Positions 33,864-46,692 of a DNA stretch of 64,000 bases are shown here, piece by piece. Position numbers and translations under genes: made by a program. Source of the stretch: Phellopilus nigrolimitatus (Eukaryota > Basidiomycota > Agaricomycetes > Hymenochaetales > Hymenochaetaceae); assembly GCA_021029095.1 (NCBI GenBank), contig JAJOHG010000046.1, positions 124,001 to 188,000 of the forward strand, read 5' to 3'. The stretch's first letter is position 1. Each line of letters opens with the position of its first letter. Below the pieces are notes generated by a model. It saw only the letters and a program-made list of their open reading frames with translations. It did not search any database and was not told the DNA's origin.

Positions 33864-35497
33864 ATTAAAAAGGGAGTGAATGAAAGCAATGGTTGAAAGC
33901 GAGTGACGAGGTCTTCAGTGTGGTTGGTGGGCGGAGAGACACCGACAGCTCAATGAAAACAGCTGGGTGGAAGATGAAAGAAGAGAATGCTGGAAGCCGA
34001 GAAAGGGGGATAAAGAGGGGAGAAGGGGTGGGAGGCATATAGACTAGCATCTATTTGAATCTGCCAGCTGGCGTAATGTAGCCCAGCGCGCGCTGTAAAG
34101 CAACGTTTAGATCCTAGAGGGACACGCAGACTCACCAATAGGCGAGATCAGAAGCACACCAGTAGGCGAGATCAGAGCGTTCGTACAGCCCCTGCGGATC
34201 CTTCGAAGACGGAGCTGCGACGTCCGAAGTCCGACGTCCAGCGCGAGGCGCGAGAGGCGCTCTCGACGTCGAGCTGCGAGGGCAGGAGATGAGGCGGGCG
34301 AGCGCGGATCCCGACGCGCTTTCAAAAAGAAATCTCGGCGCGCGGGAGCGTAATAACGAGCTGGCCTGGTGGCCCCGGGGTCCAGTTGGCCCAAGTGGGT
34401 CCGTACTAAACGTTGCTTTCTTGCCGACAGGTTCCCAGGCGGCTGTAGCATCCCTGTCTTCTATCACTCCTGCAGCCGATTGATCTCACGCGGCTCATAG
34501 TCGCCATCAACGCCCATCAACCGCTTCCCTATCCCCGCCTCCTTTGCCTTTGCCAGTATGACCGTTCTTTACGCCAAGTTCTCGGTTGCACCTGCTAAAG
34601 TACTTGTGCAATGGTTATCATCGCATTGTGTCGTGCGCATTAGATGCGACTCTGTTGTATTTTTATTGTTACTTCGACTAGTCTACACTGTGATGCGCAA
34701 GGAAAGGCGGCCGGTGGCACCGACAACAAACGGCCAAGCGGTCGAAAGGGTGCGAGAGGTCCACGCATGCCGAGCACGCGAGCGGCATGATGCCAGCCGG
34801 CGGCGGCGATCACCGGAGGAAGCGGCAGACGTGCCGAAAAACGCTGAGGTAAGCGCCCCCCGCCACCGCGGCGTTTCTCGTGAAAGAAAAGCGTAATTCA
34901 CATGTTCAAATAGGATCTCATCTGGAACGTGGGACTTGAGTGGATATCATGAGTCGTTCATAAGATATGGGCTCGAACGTCACGGTGCAATACGCTTTCG
35001 TCTACGGGGACTGAGATGGACGGAAGGCAGCGGAAGCGAGCCACTCTTCGCCCAAATGGGCAAGGAAGTCCGTGCGAATCAGGTCGGAAAAGACCTAATC
35101 AACACAGCGTTTCAGCGCGCACAATTCCCAGAGAACAGACACAGGTATGACGCAAAGTAACGGGCACTGCATCATTCAATGTTGCACAGCATAATACTTT
35201 GCAAAGGCCTCTGAAGGCCCACACGCCAATCCACATACGAAAAGACAGTAATAGGAAGAAATCGAAGACAAGCAGAGCACCCGACTCAGGATAAATAAAA
35301 CAACTATACATTCCACTGAATACTACCATTTGATAAATAGACGCTGACCTCGAATGAAAGAGCGAATGCTTTAGACCAAAGAAATCAACTGAAACGAACA
35401 AGGTTCGGTTAGTGAGAAAGAACATAAGCGGCGGCTCATTTCCATAACTTAATCTCTTCCTTTATCGCACCTCCGTCCCAAACGCGTATTAAGTACA
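33864..35497. other. Intergenic stretch, no confident gene
   Basis: Holds the upstream region of the glycosidase. A short tandem duplication lies near 34130-34185 (AGGCGAGATCAGA twice). A possible small plus-strand gene begins at ATG 34694, with a GTAAGC...AATAG intron (about 34851-34913) and would end near 34951; it has no recognised domain and is not called. Another short frame ends at 35160. Confidence 0.4.
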
Positions 35498-38256
35498 TCA
35501 ATTATCTCGTCTCCCGTTCCGCTGTGCTGACATCGGATGCAGAGGCGGCACTGGGGGTATCGCATTGTCTCTCTCACTTTGTCGCTCGCTCAGTGACGAA
35601 GCCGAGCCCGGCGGTGTGAAGAACCCAGACGCGGTTACGCTGTGTGCGGAGACTCCCGCGCCCGCGGCCTTGCGCAACGTCGCGCTCGCGCTCACAGGAA
35701 GCCCCCCGCCGACCGCCCGTCCACCCCGCCTATTTGCCAAACCATCTGCCGACGGAGAGGGCGACATCAGCGAACGCGCTTTCGCCTTGCTCATCGACCC
35801 GGCCGCCGCGAAGCGGTTGGCACTGCGGCTTTCGCCCGACATGACGGAGCGCACAGCGCTGCCGGAGGAAGGCGCCACGCTTCTTGCGCTTGACGGGAGG
35901 AGTAGCTGCTCCAGGGGTTTTCGTGCACTCGGGTTAGTGCTATTTGGGCCCACCGGCATGACGAGCATCGCGTCGTCGATGCTGTCCTCGTCGTCGTGTA
36001 GGAAAGAGAAGCGCTTCGACGGACTTGCAGATTGGTTCGGTGAAGACGAGCTGCTGCTCGAGGGTGCCTCGTCCGTTTCGCCGACGCGGAAGGGGTCGGC
36101 GTTTATCGCCTCGGCGCGATCTGCGAGTTCATCAAACACTTCAAAGTATCGCTGGATGCACAATTTAATGATAGTGCCAAGCGTCATCTTCCCTTCGGCT
36201 TTTGCAGCCTCCTCTGCGCCTGGAAGGGGTGGCGCGGGGCGCGTGCCTGGAGAAAGGGGTTCAGGGGAGCCCGCGACGGTGCAAAGCGCTACATCTTTGA
36301 GTGGATTGCCAGACGCAACAAGATTTGGCGTGAGCACAACAGCAAGATTGTGCGCATCCATGCGATTGGTGTCCGAACGGAAAGATACCTCGTGCAAAAG
36401 TACTGGTATGCGTAGCGATCAGATATAAAATAGATCCAATGATAACGAGAAACTCACACAAAATATTGCTGAGTACAATCAAGGTGCACGGTGAAAGCTC
36501 GGGCAAAAGAGTATCCCGTATATACATGATAGCCGCAAGCTCGTCCTGCTCGTCTCGGGGATTCGGACACCGTCTGATCGCGTCATACGTGCTCTCAGGA
36601 AAGATAGGTTTAGGAAGGTCACGCAGAAACTTCTTGAGAAGAACAGCGGCGAGATGTGGATCGTTGAAACTACGAAGAGATACCGTCTGACCTGCATTGT
36701 GTGAAAACCAATTAGCATGTGTCCCGAAATACAATTGCGAAAATATTAACCTCGGTTATACGCCTCACGGACTTGACGAAGTTGTGCTGAATTTGGCGAA
36801 CGGCGAAAGAGCCCCTCCTCCTCTAGTCCTACAGGTCCGAGAAAAAAAAAAAGATATCAGGCCCCTTCTCATATAGCCAGTATGATGATTACCAGTTTCG
36901 CGTAAATATTGTATACAGTCCCTCACGACCCTCGGCAACCCGTCCTTTTCGCCATCGAAGCCCATGAGCTCCTCCAGCGAGATGCCGAACATCCTTGAGT
37001 ACGAAGCCGTAGGTAAGCTGATCTGTGACTCATGCTTGAGATTTTCCCTAATATGCAGAGTCAACAGAGAATAGCTCGTTAAGTTTTTACAAGTACACAC
37101 GAGTAGACGGCGGGAGGGATGTCAATTTGAGTTAGCGGTACGTGACATGCGAGGGACGAGAGAGTGTCAATGTAAGCGATTTTGCGGAAGAATTTGGGGC
37201 TGATGATCGCTCCAGCAAGAGAAAATAGCACTGCGATTGTATTGTTAAAGAATAGAAAATCTTTAGAAGAAAGAACTTTACTTTTAGAGAAAAACGAAGA
37301 GTGCACGATATACTGCAGATACAGTTAGATGAGGAAGAATAAAACTTCCGTAGAACGTACTAATCGCTTGAGATTCTTGCGGTATTTACGATTTAAGCTG
37401 CGGTATGCTTTCCATACCCAGTTCCAGCTTGGTGTATGATGTCCTCCGGCCGCAAAAAATACAATCGTGTAGTCGCTCTCCACTGTACTCATATATTAAG
37501 CTGATATAGTAAGTATTCGGGAAGTTGCTCACCGAAGAGATCAAGGTATGACAATATGCGACTGCATCGATCCGCAGGAGCGACAAAATAGTAGTATAAA
37601 TGAACCAGCGTTTTTTGGGACGAAAACGAATAAAAGAAAAAGGATAGTCAGCCCCGAGAAGAGACTTAGAGCAAAAGGTGGGACAGGAGTAATTTCGGAC
37701 ATGGACGTACAAGAGCAAAAGATCGTAGGAAACAGTACGCGGGTCCGGGAACGCAGACGCGTTCATTATCACCCTGGTGAGTTTACGGCAGTACGGTGCA
37801 CGTTCAGCAGGAGTTTGGGAAAGTAACGCATTAGGCTCTCGCGTCTCTTTCATGATAATGATCGGACACAATGCGGAAAGGCGCTCACATGGGCCGTGTT
37901 CTAAATGACACGGAAATAAACAAAAAGTAAGGGCGATGAGTAAAAGATGAGTTCTATGTGGTCTAAAACACACACTCGTAGTCAACGCCAGCCTGGAAGA
38001 TCATCCGCGAAAGCACATCGTCCACTTTCTGCGCCGAATCCTGCTCGTCACCATAACCTGCGCTTGTTCTTGATGCCGAGTTTGACCATGGTGGATTGAG
38101 GAAAGCCTTCCGTTTTCCGATTGCCGAGTTCAACGCGCTAAAACTGGGAGAGCGCCGCGGGGTTGTCGGCGGAGAATGTGCAAGTGGCGTTGATGGAGCT
38201 GATGCGGCCAATGACAGGTTTGCAAGACGCTGCTTCAGCGTCAGCGGCGGAGGCAT
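35498..38256 (-). CDS. Rho GTPase-activating protein with N-terminal Sec14-like (BCH/CRAL-TRIO) domain
   Basis: Many small exons on the minus strand. The N-terminus MPPPLTLKQRLANLSLAAS is followed by a Sec14-like domain (NASAFPDPRTVSYD, RILSYLDLFVESDYTIVFF, WNWVWKAYRSLNRKYRK, LFSLAGAIISPKFFRKIAY, VPLTQIDIPPAVY), as in p50RhoGAP proteins. The RhoGAP domain follows: FGISLEELMGFDGEKDGLP, the arginine finger EEGLFRRSPNSA (about 36786-36825), LLKKFLRDLPKPIFPEST, then DAHNLAVVLTPNLV. A long Ser-rich, low-complexity tail ends at 35498. It should switch off Rho-type GTPases and bind lipid or partner through the Sec14 part. Exon borders near 37750-37980 are uncertain; an intron ending CACCAG joins VDYE to VIMNASAF in frame. 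Confidence 0.85.
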
Positions 38257-38990
38257 GCTGAAACTGCTGTCCGAGCGAAACGTTCGGAAGTTAACACGCG
38301 GTGAGTGCGTTTAGATACCATGGGAAAATGTTCCCATTTCAGAGATATGACCTGATGACCTCGGCTGCAATTTCTTATGTAACGCTTACCATCATGTCTT
38401 ATTCTTCATTTTTCTCTTTCCCTTTTGAAGATTCTATATCGCGGTCCAAGCGACAAGATTTATTCTAAAAAAACGTAACTCTGGGCTTTCGACACACGAG
38501 GCCGAGCAGGAAGAATAGAAGAGGACATGGACAATGGCAGCCACGAAATAGACACGCCCGGTGTGGCTGAGCTTCCTGATGCGGTGGCACGCGATCGTGA
38601 CGCAAATGGGTGACCACGTCCTTTTTGAACAACATTTATCACGGTCTGGGGTAAGCCACTGTTCTTTCTCCTCTTCTGCTCAGTGCTGGCAAGCTTGCAT
38701 CGACTTTTTGTTGTGCTAAATATCTCGCTGTAAGCAAGTCAACTTGTTGACAAGGCCCCTCTATATTCCTTTCACCTGTGAACTAATCGAATACTCTCTG
38801 ACAACAGACAACTTCCTCCGCCTGGTGTCGATTTCCGCGCCCGAAATCGAAGACAACTCTCAGAACGCTGTTCACTTACAGGTGTTATCTTGACGCAGAC
38901 ATCGACGAGCGAGAAAGACAGGTATACCTTTGATATCCAGGACACGAACCTCGTATCTGCCTCCTACACCAACCTCAAATCTACAACAAC
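38257..38990. repeat. Upstream region shared by the two FunK1 loci
   Basis: 38455-38605 resembles 61600-61800 upstream of the second FunK1 gene (shared words ACACGAGGC, GAATAATAGAAGA-like, GCGATCGTGACG). N-terminal exons of the first kinase may lie between 38800 and 38990 but I could not fix them. Confidence 0.45.
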
Positions 38991-41091
38991 ATGCGTGTCA
39001 CACAATTCAATGAAGGCGAGAACCCCAGGTTCGGGGACGTTCCTGGACTCCTGGAGAGCAAATTCTCCGACGCCGTGCTCGCTCGCGGTGTAGGACACCA
39101 CGTTGATATTACCGCCATCTTTGCGGGACTTAAGAAGATCGGGGCAAATACTGGTGGTTATCTCCCGCTTGAAAAACGTCCTGATTGCACTAGGCCTGGG
39201 TCGTGGGCAAATTGGTTCATAGACTCCCTAGAATCCGACAGGGTCCACAAAGACAAGGCGCACCACGTGAACACGATGGTGCGCAGAATTGAGGGGATGT
39301 TCCCCACTTTGAGGCGCAGCAAACCTCGTGTGTTCGATGCTCGTTTCTTCAGCACTGCAACAGCTGGTACGACGTCTATGCAGGGTCAATGCACACCGGG
39401 CATGGTTCTCCTCGACCGTAATGACGCAAAGCAGCAAGTAGTGGCCTGGAGTCAGATACGTAGTTCGTGGGAGTTCAAGAGTTCAAGAAATTTCAATGCA
39501 CCCTTGCCACGAAAGAAGGCTTTCAGGAAACACTTGCAATCTGCGCGCCTCATCTTCGCCTCTCAGTTACTCCGTCGCTTCGTTTGTGGCATGACAATGC
39601 TGAACGACGATGCAACCTTCCATGTTTTCGACAGATCAGGCATGATTTCTTCCGAGAGCTTCAACATACATATGGAGCCTGAAAAGTTCCTTCGCGCGGT
39701 TCTCGGCTTTTTTCTTGCCGATGACACCGATCTAGGCTTGGATCCTTCGATTGTATACGAGGGGAAGAAATGATTTATGACAGTGGCCGGCATCAAGTAT
39801 GAAATTCTGAGGGAAATCTATGTCGAGTCGTGCGTTCGTGGAAACGGAACGGTCTGCTTCCTCGCCGTGCACAACAATAAGGAGTACGTCATTAAGGACT
39901 CTTGGGTAGACGACTCTCGTCAAGTTTTCGAACACGGAATTCTGAAGCGCGTCAAACACCTGGATGGTGTTCCTACTATGATCGCACACGAACGTGTAAA
40001 GATACACGGTATGAAGGATACTACGGCGACCGATAGGGCCTTCCTTCATGATCCTGAGCTTCTAGAAACGGTGAAGCCTGTCATCAGAAATAAATGGACG
40101 GCAGTGGAGGAGAAAACAGAGACTCGCGAGCGACGGCGCATCGTAACAGAGCCCTTTGGGGACAGTTTAGAGGATTTCAGTTGCCTCTATGAGCTAGTGT
40201 TGGCTATCAAGAATATCTTCCAGAGTGAGTTGTCCCTTTACTGTTTGTTCCTACATCGGTACTCAATGCAGTTGTTTCCCTTAGTCATCAAGAAACTCAA
40301 GGACGAAGGCGTTGTGCATCAAGACATCAACCTTCGAAACATTATTCTTGCAAAAAACAATAACGGAGGTCGCTTCCGAAAGGCTTTCCTGGTCAACTTC
40401 GACCAGGCTATTAACACAACGGAGCAGCTGCTTGAGCTCGCGAAAGGGAAACGCACGGTAAATTCTGTTTTTACTCATCCCTTGATTAACTTTTATAGAC
40501 TTACACTATTAGGGTACTTTGCCATTCATGGCCATCGGAATTTTGGAAGACCAGGACAGGAAGTCCCCGCTCCCTCACGGGTACAATCAGGATCTCGAGT
40601 CTGTCTTCTACATTTTCTGCTGGATTTGCACTGTGCTCGAAGGGCCATACGGCAAGGTGCGGACGACGGACAACTTCAAGATTGAAATGTCGGAAGTCGC
40701 TCGTTGGGCCGGTATAAAAAACCCTAATCATGATCTTGACTTCCTTTCCTGTGCGAAGAGAGTTGTCACGAGAAACAAAACAGAATTTGACAGAAGCGTC
40801 ATTAAGGAGATCGCTCCGTATTTTGCGGATCTAGTGCCGTGCCTCTCGTCCATTCGTAAGGTTCTATTCCTGAATCCGGCAGACGAAAATATGGAGCTTG
40901 AGGATGCAATGATAATTATGGAAGAGCAAATGAAGAAAGCCCCAGAGGACCGTTGCAAATTCATGACATATTTAGCGCAGAGAAAGATCTATGCTTCAAC
41001 ACGAACACCGGACGACATTTTCGCTGAACTAGATAAAATCTTGGACTGGCACGTTGGTGGATCTCAGCAACAAGGGCAAGGACCGGCCTGA
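38991..41091 (+). pseudogene. FunK1-type protein kinase-like gene, in-frame stop and altered active site
   Basis: Matches the basidiomycete FunK1 kinase-like family and the second copy at 62-64 kb: RLIFASQLLRRFVCGM, FHVFDRSGMISSESF, VESCVRGNGTVCFLA, EYVIKDSWVDDSRQ, VIKKLKDEGVVHQDINLRN, then LPFMAIGILEDQD and LESVFYIFCWICTVLEGPYG. A TGA at 39771-39773 interrupts the frame in a position where the other copy reads GKGFVTV, and no intron can remove it. The catalytic-loop HRD is HQD, and the DFG-like motif is NFD, so phosphotransfer would be doubtful even if the stop were bypassed. Two introns (GTGAGT near 40228, GTAAAT near 40458) are intact. A Glu/Ser-rich tail continues in another frame to about 41506, suggesting a further shift near the end. 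Confidence 0.75.
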
Positions 41092-42699
41092 GGTCCGCCA
41101 ACCTAGGATGAACCGCACTTCGAATGCGTGTCTTGATGGACTCCTTCAGTACTCAGCTTCGAGAGTCAAGCCTCACAATATCGTAGACGGCACACCGAGG
41201 AACGATAGTGAGAGGGAAAACCCGATGGAAGAAGAGCCCGAAAACGTCACTGTGGACATAGATGCAGACGCGGAAGGGGAAGGTGATGGTGAAGTTATGG
41301 CTGTCAGCACTGGTGAAGAGTTGTGGAAGCCAGCTTCGGATGAGGGTGCGGAGGATGGCTCTTCTGGCAGCAGGAACGATATTCTTGAGTTGCCGCACGA
41401 CGAGGGCGTAAAAAATGCCTCGGAAGAAGATACAAGCAGCAGCAGCTCACTGTCTCCGCGCCTACAAACGACATCCGTAGGCTCGAAGAGAAGCTTGAAG
41501 GACTGAACTGAAGCGCCAGAGGCAGGAGTAAGTTTCTGCCCGAAACGAGCTGGATGGCAATCTCGCGACGTATCCACTTCGAATGTTTTCTTGTTTATTA
41601 TGCACATCTTAAAACCTGTTTCGCGTATTTAGTTGTGCTCTGAAATAGTGCTCTCAAAGGTCAGGTCGTCAGCTCAAGATGAGTTAGGTTGAGGGAGAAA
41701 TTCTGACCCTCTCAACCTGTCATAAATGCAAGTTTATATAATATGTAGTAATGTAAATTGAATATTATGCAGTAGTTCTTTCCGATTTTTATTGAAAGAA
41801 GCAAAATAAATAAATAAATCCTGCGGGTCTGCCCACGAGTCAGGCCGAGGGTTATCAAAAGTTAGAGAAGCTGACGAGGGATCGTGGTCAGAGTCACATA
41901 ATGTGCAATGTCCCACACCTGACTGACTCGACTTTTGAGAACACTAGCACGAAGCGTTTTGTTTTGTTTTTAAATCACTCCTGTGCTGGACGGGGCAATG
42001 CCAGACAATATTTTCCCGCCTGCCTCCTGTACATGTACTTAGATATTTGCATGACAAGACCACTTTGCTCCTGTCCAAGAGTTGCTGGATCGCATATACC
42101 GTTATAATCTACCGTTAGCACACATATATTTAGAGGTTAAACAAGAATGGAAAATAAAATGGAGGAGACTGATCTGCACGTACGTACGAAGATCGTGCGT
42201 TGGCGGAATAGAAAAACTCTGTATATTCGTCTGGAACTGCGATATATTTTATCGTTGAGCAAGTAACGTGAATCCGTTTCAGGCTTATGCATTTCATTGG
42301 TCTGGAGTGTCTGTGTCATCCTTCCGCAATTTCACGAATTGCTTTTGATCCGCTCAGACTCATGACAAACGCCCATACTTATGATAAACAATGAGCGCTA
42401 TGACGCTGCGAATCATCTTCCATCTTACTCAGTTACTCATGAGCGCCGGCGTATGACAGAGATTCTTTGTAGCTCCTCGCAATTCGGAACATACAGGAAA
42501 ATTACTGTGTCAATGCTTATGAATCTATCAGTCAGCTCGAGTGTTCGCTCGGACAATACCCTGCGCGTTCGCGCATTGGATTAGCACTGGGCAGGTGAGC
42601 GAGAGGCTATATAAGAGCGAACGCTCAAAGCGGGGTTCATTATTCGAAGAACACTTGTCCTCTTTCTCCCATTCCAACATCAGCAGTTTTTCGCCCATC
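41092..42699. other. Intergenic stretch with frame-shifted kinase tail and MIF promoter
   Basis: 41092-41515 is probably the old acidic tail of the FunK1 gene in a shifted frame (EEEPENVTVDIDADAEGEGD). 41520-42600 shows no gene. A TATA box TATATAAG at 42608-42615 lies 92 nt before the next start codon. Confidence 0.5.
42608..42615 (+). promoter_or_regulatory. TATA box of the MIF-like gene
   Basis: TATATAAG 92 nt upstream of the start codon, a typical distance in this window. Confidence 0.6.
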
Positions 42700-43405
42700 A
42701 TGCCTATCTTCCAATTGACCACTAACGTCAAGGTAAATAACGTCCATAAACTTCCCGATGAGAAACTGCTGCCCATTCCTTTCTCTTTACTTAATGTTCA
42801 TAATTTAGATCGACGAAGCGAAAACCAACGATATCATACTCGAGCTCTCTAAGGTGCACACCTTGACGTGTCCCACTCACAAGAAGCCGATCCTTACTGA
42901 TATCTTGCAGCTTGGGGCACAGCTGTCCGGTCTTCCGGAGTTTATCGTCTCAGTCGACTACACCTACAGCGAGAATCTGTCATTTGCAGGCACCTTCGAG
43001 CCCGCCTTCTTTCTTAACTACGTAGGTGAAACGCTGTCCGTGTTAGTGATCATCTAACATTTAAGATTGTCCTGTGGCTTTTCTTCCAGACCTCGGGTCA
43101 CTTTACTCCCGAGAAAAATATCGAGGAAAGCAGGTCGCTTTTCAAATTCCTCGGTGAGAAATTGGGTGTCAATAGCAAGCGAGGATTCATGTATGTGGAG
43201 GCCTTGCCATCGTCACTCACTCACCTGTATCCTTCGCTGACCTACTCTGCAGTCAGTTCCAGTCTCCCGGAGCGGATTACATAGGGTAAGGATTTGATAT
43301 TCAGGTATGCTAAGTTGATGATGTCGACGGCGTGCTCATAGATTCGCGGAGACAACCGTCACCGAGTTCAAACGAAGCTTACAGGCCGACAAAGCGAGCG
43401 CGTAA
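42700..43405 (+). CDS. MIF-like tautomerase
   Basis: Six exons (42700-42732, 42809-42853, 42911-43021, 43090-43190, 43253-43285, 43342-43405) join in phase to 128 residues, close to the 110-130 of the macrophage migration inhibitory factor family. The protein opens MPIFQLTTNVKIDEAK; Pro2, exposed after Met removal, is the catalytic base of the family. Further matches are VSVDYTYSENLSFAGTFEPA, FTPEKNIEESRSLFKFL, EKLGVNSKRGFI and a terminal SPGADYIGFAETTV. It is a small cytosolic trimer-forming enzyme by family knowledge; the fungal substrate is unknown. The exon set was chosen because every join is GT-AG and keeps the family order. Confidence 0.85.
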
Positions 43406-44123
43406 CGCTAGTTTGCCAGACAGAACGACTCTGCGAGCGTCTATAAATGTCCTACAGGCCTACCCGTATCAAGATAACTATGACAGATTAATCTGCAATG
43501 TTGAATGCAACCCTGCTTTTAGATAAAATACGTAAAATAATGTGCCAGAGCAAGATCGTTTCAGTAACCAACCTCAAGATGGAATAGCGTCCTTGCGCCG
43601 AGCGCTACTAAAACTGTCTCACTCAGCCACGCCCACGGGCGTATTGGGAAGGTGCTGTCACAGCTGTGGGTCCATGCAAATCGGAGGTTCCGCATTTGGG
43701 TGCGATTCACCCTAAAGCGGCTCAAACGTGTGGCTTGACTTCTTGTCAGTTCTGGTGTCGAGACTAAAACAAAATATCTCGCCGACACGGTTTGCAGGAC
43801 TGCGAGTGACTGGCACTCGTCCCGGGTACACAGTGCGATGAGGTACGTATGAGATACTCCCATCTGAGATCAGTCTCAGTTCTCATACTTAGACTAGCAG
43901 CGAGCTTCGTACAACATGCGAGACCTAGAGTTTGCTTGTCTGCGCCTTCCCCGAAGAAGGCATCGATGACGAAGGCGAAGACGCATCCCAGCTTAGCGCC
44001 GAGGCAATTGCGTCTTACGCAAAAAGAACGATTGCGTCGTGGCGGGCTGCACTTTCCAACACTCAACAAGAACGGCTAATGTCATACAAGGCGGCCCCTC
44101 GACCGCGCAATTTAAAAGCAATA
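43406..44123. other. Intergenic stretch, nothing recognised
   Basis: Only short overlapping frames on both strands, without domain signs. Confidence 0.4.
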
Positions 44124-46255
44124 CTACACATGGTGAAACTCGCTGTGATATGAAGGTGGATGAGAGGACGACGATGACAACGGCGCGGGCTCTTCGATTG
44201 GATGATACGAACTTGCAGTCTTCATTGGGCCCATCTGGAGCGCGCTCACGCTGAGGCGCTTCATCGCACCCCCAGCGCCGTCTTTGCCGTGTCCCTTCTT
44301 CGCGGCCTTCCGCGCTGCGATGCGCTTGCGGCAGCAGCAGCGCCAGACGCAGAGGCCGACGAGGCCGAAGAACAGAACGAGCGAACCGAAAAGAATGTAC
44401 GGCCAGCGGCTGAGCACCTTCTCCGCGAGGTGCGCCTTCTTCTCCTCGGAGGACTCCGGGGAGTGCTGTCCCTGTGCAACAGGGACAAGTTGCTGCGACG
44501 CGGCGCCCGTTGTGTCGACGCCATTCATGCGCACCTTGACGAAGTCGGCGTGCGCGTTTGTGAGGTCCGTAACAGAGAGCATCTGCACGAATGGGTTTTG
44601 GGCGTCTTTAGACGAGCCTTCGACGAAGTTGCCCAGGTCGATGAGCGTGTAAGTGTTCCGCACTACACGCAAGTTAGCTCGAGTTGCAGATTTAACTAAA
44701 ATCGAAACGAACGGAAAGCCATGCCCAGAATCAAGTCGTATTCCCCGAGAAGACTAAAGGCAGATGTGATGGGTTGAAACTAAAAAAACAGCACTTTCAG
44801 AGATGCAGAGAGAAGGCGAAACATGATTCAGACTTACGGTGCCGACACAGACAGCATTCCCGCTGGAGTCTGTGAGGCCAAAATCACTCGAGGACGTGTC
44901 GAGGGGATGAATGGGGTATTCGACACCCCCAAATTTGAAAGAAATGTTGAGCATCTGCGTACAGGGTATGGTCCAGACCTGGTTGTTGGCGTTCCACGCC
45001 GCGCCTTGCACGCGGCCGTAGATCGCATCGGACACCGAACGGGGGACCTGTGGGAGCGTGAAGCCGGAGTCGATGACGGCGACAAGCTGGCCAGTAGGCG
45101 CCTTGGGCACGATCGATTTGTATACGATTGGCTGGCCGTCCGGGCCGATGACGCCGTCGACGTCGGAGTACATCTGCCAGTGCTGGTCGCGGTCGGTGAG
45201 GCCGGGCACGGTGACGACATCGAGCTTGGGCTGGCTCGCAATGCTCTCATAGCCGGGCGCGAGCTCGCTGATGGTGAACTGGCCCTTGAGCGTCTCACCT
45301 GGGTCGTTTGCACGATCGATCATGAAGGAGATGTAGTTCTGGGAGGTCTTGTTTGCCTGGAAGATACGGTCGAGCACCGCATCGTCCATGAAATCGTCTC
45401 TGTCGAGTTTTTCGCGTATGAGGGAGCCTGTGTTGGGACCGAGCCCTATTAGGCCGTTATACCCTTGGGCAGTAATGTTGGTAGAGAAGGATGATGTGTT
45501 TTGGACCATCACTGACGGTATGAGTGAGAGTCAGCTATGATTGAAATGACAGGGCCCGCTCATACAGAATTCCCGTTCCCATTCATGCGAAGAGACAACG
45601 AGCATCAGCTCCTCACAAGGAACGCTGTGTCTCGCAGAAATCCTTTGCAAGAACAGACAATCGTAACTTGTTTCTGTAGAAGTTCGCTAAATCATGCGCC
45701 TCACGGCATGCGAAATAGGTCGGGCTCTGTCACAGATGTTTATAACTCACAAAATGCCTGGTCTGATACAGTGAAGTTCCCGAATGTCAGGTCGGCATAG
45801 TAGATGTCGCCTGGAAGGAGGTTAGTTGCCAGAACGATATGGGAATCCATTCAGACACGCACCCGCAGCCTGCCCCACCGCATACTCCAGCGTCACGGAC
45901 TTCTTCGAGTCCTGCGAGTTCGGAACGCTGCCCGTCACCCACAGGTCGGAACTTCAACAAGAAAATGAGCGAAATAGAAAGGATAAACGCGTCAACGGAT
46001 TGGAGAAAGGCGAACGCACCTGCCCGTGTCCAACATGACAGGTATGATCTCTCCGCCTAATGTGATGTTGCTAACATAGACCGAGTTGTATATGTTTTTT
46101 ACAGGTATAGGATCTCGAGGGAGCAGGTGCGCAGAAGACGAGGAGGCATCGACGGTATGTTGGTATGGTACAGTCCGGACTTCGAATGGTATTTTGATCG
46201 CATGTGCAGCGTGGACGAGGCAGAGGAGGTCGAGGATTCGAGGACGCATTAGCAA
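44124..46255 (-). CDS. Membrane-anchored aspartic protease (pepsin-like, A1)
   Basis: Multi-exon minus-strand gene. The signal peptide is near MRPRILDLLCLVHAAHA and a propeptide follows. The first catalytic site is GGEIIPVMLDTG (about 46035), continued by SSDLWVTGS in the next exon. Next come DIYYADLTFGNFTVSDQAF, YNGLIGLGPNTG (a Y-containing flap region and the usual G-L-G), the second catalytic site LVAVIDSGFTLPQVP, then LLGEYDLILGMAFLRNTY, the pepsin-type C-terminal motif. Near the end a membrane helix (WPYILFGSLVLFFGLVGLCV) is followed by a basic cytosolic stretch and a Ser-rich tail. It should act at the cell surface or in the secretory route. No break was seen. Confidence 0.87.
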
Positions 46256-46692
46256 AGATTGAAGTCAGAGAAAAGCAAAGAAAAACACAGATAGCAAAAC
46301 GAAGCCAAAACCAGGATAATGAAAGGACGGTTCAAATGAATGGTTGTTGGTGTGTACCAGTACAGGCAGGCGAATTCGACGGTCGTGGTAGTAAGAGGTC
46401 AAGTGTGCATGGCACGCGCCAAAGTCAACTTGGCAAGTCTCTCTCACAGTTCATCTTTTCTTTTCTTTTCGTTTCTTTTCTATTTATTTCTTAAAATACG
46501 GATGATTGAAAAAGATAAGAGAAAGAAAAGAAATTCAAGACTGCGTGTTTTGGAGACGGTCAGGTACACCGTAACCTATTAATAAGGGTCGAAGCCGCGG
46601 CGCGTGCTAATTATACGCGTCGTCGCGCTCTCCGCCATAAAAATACAGAACAATGTGTAGAATAATCTTACATGTGACGGGGGTACAAGGGA
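46256..46692. other. Intergenic stretch between protease start and dynactin-4 end
   Basis: Holds a pyrimidine-rich tract (TTTTCTTTTC repeats near 46455-46490). No gene. Confidence 0.45.

Noticed and set aside
34694..34951. Small spliced gene (MRKERRPVAP start)
   Set aside because: One plausible GT-AG intron exists, but there is no recognised domain and the end is arbitrary; evidence is too weak.
35565..36428. Plus-strand frame of 287 codons over the RhoGAP tail
   Set aside because: It mirrors the Ser-rich, GC-rich minus-strand exon of the RhoGAP gene, which has domain support; the plus frame has none.
39771..39773. Selenocysteine or programmed readthrough at TGA
   Set aside because: Selenoproteins are not expected in most fungi, and the same gene has other degenerative changes.
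44823..45452. Plus-strand frame of 209 codons
   Set aside because: Shadow of the aspartic protease exon containing the DSG site.
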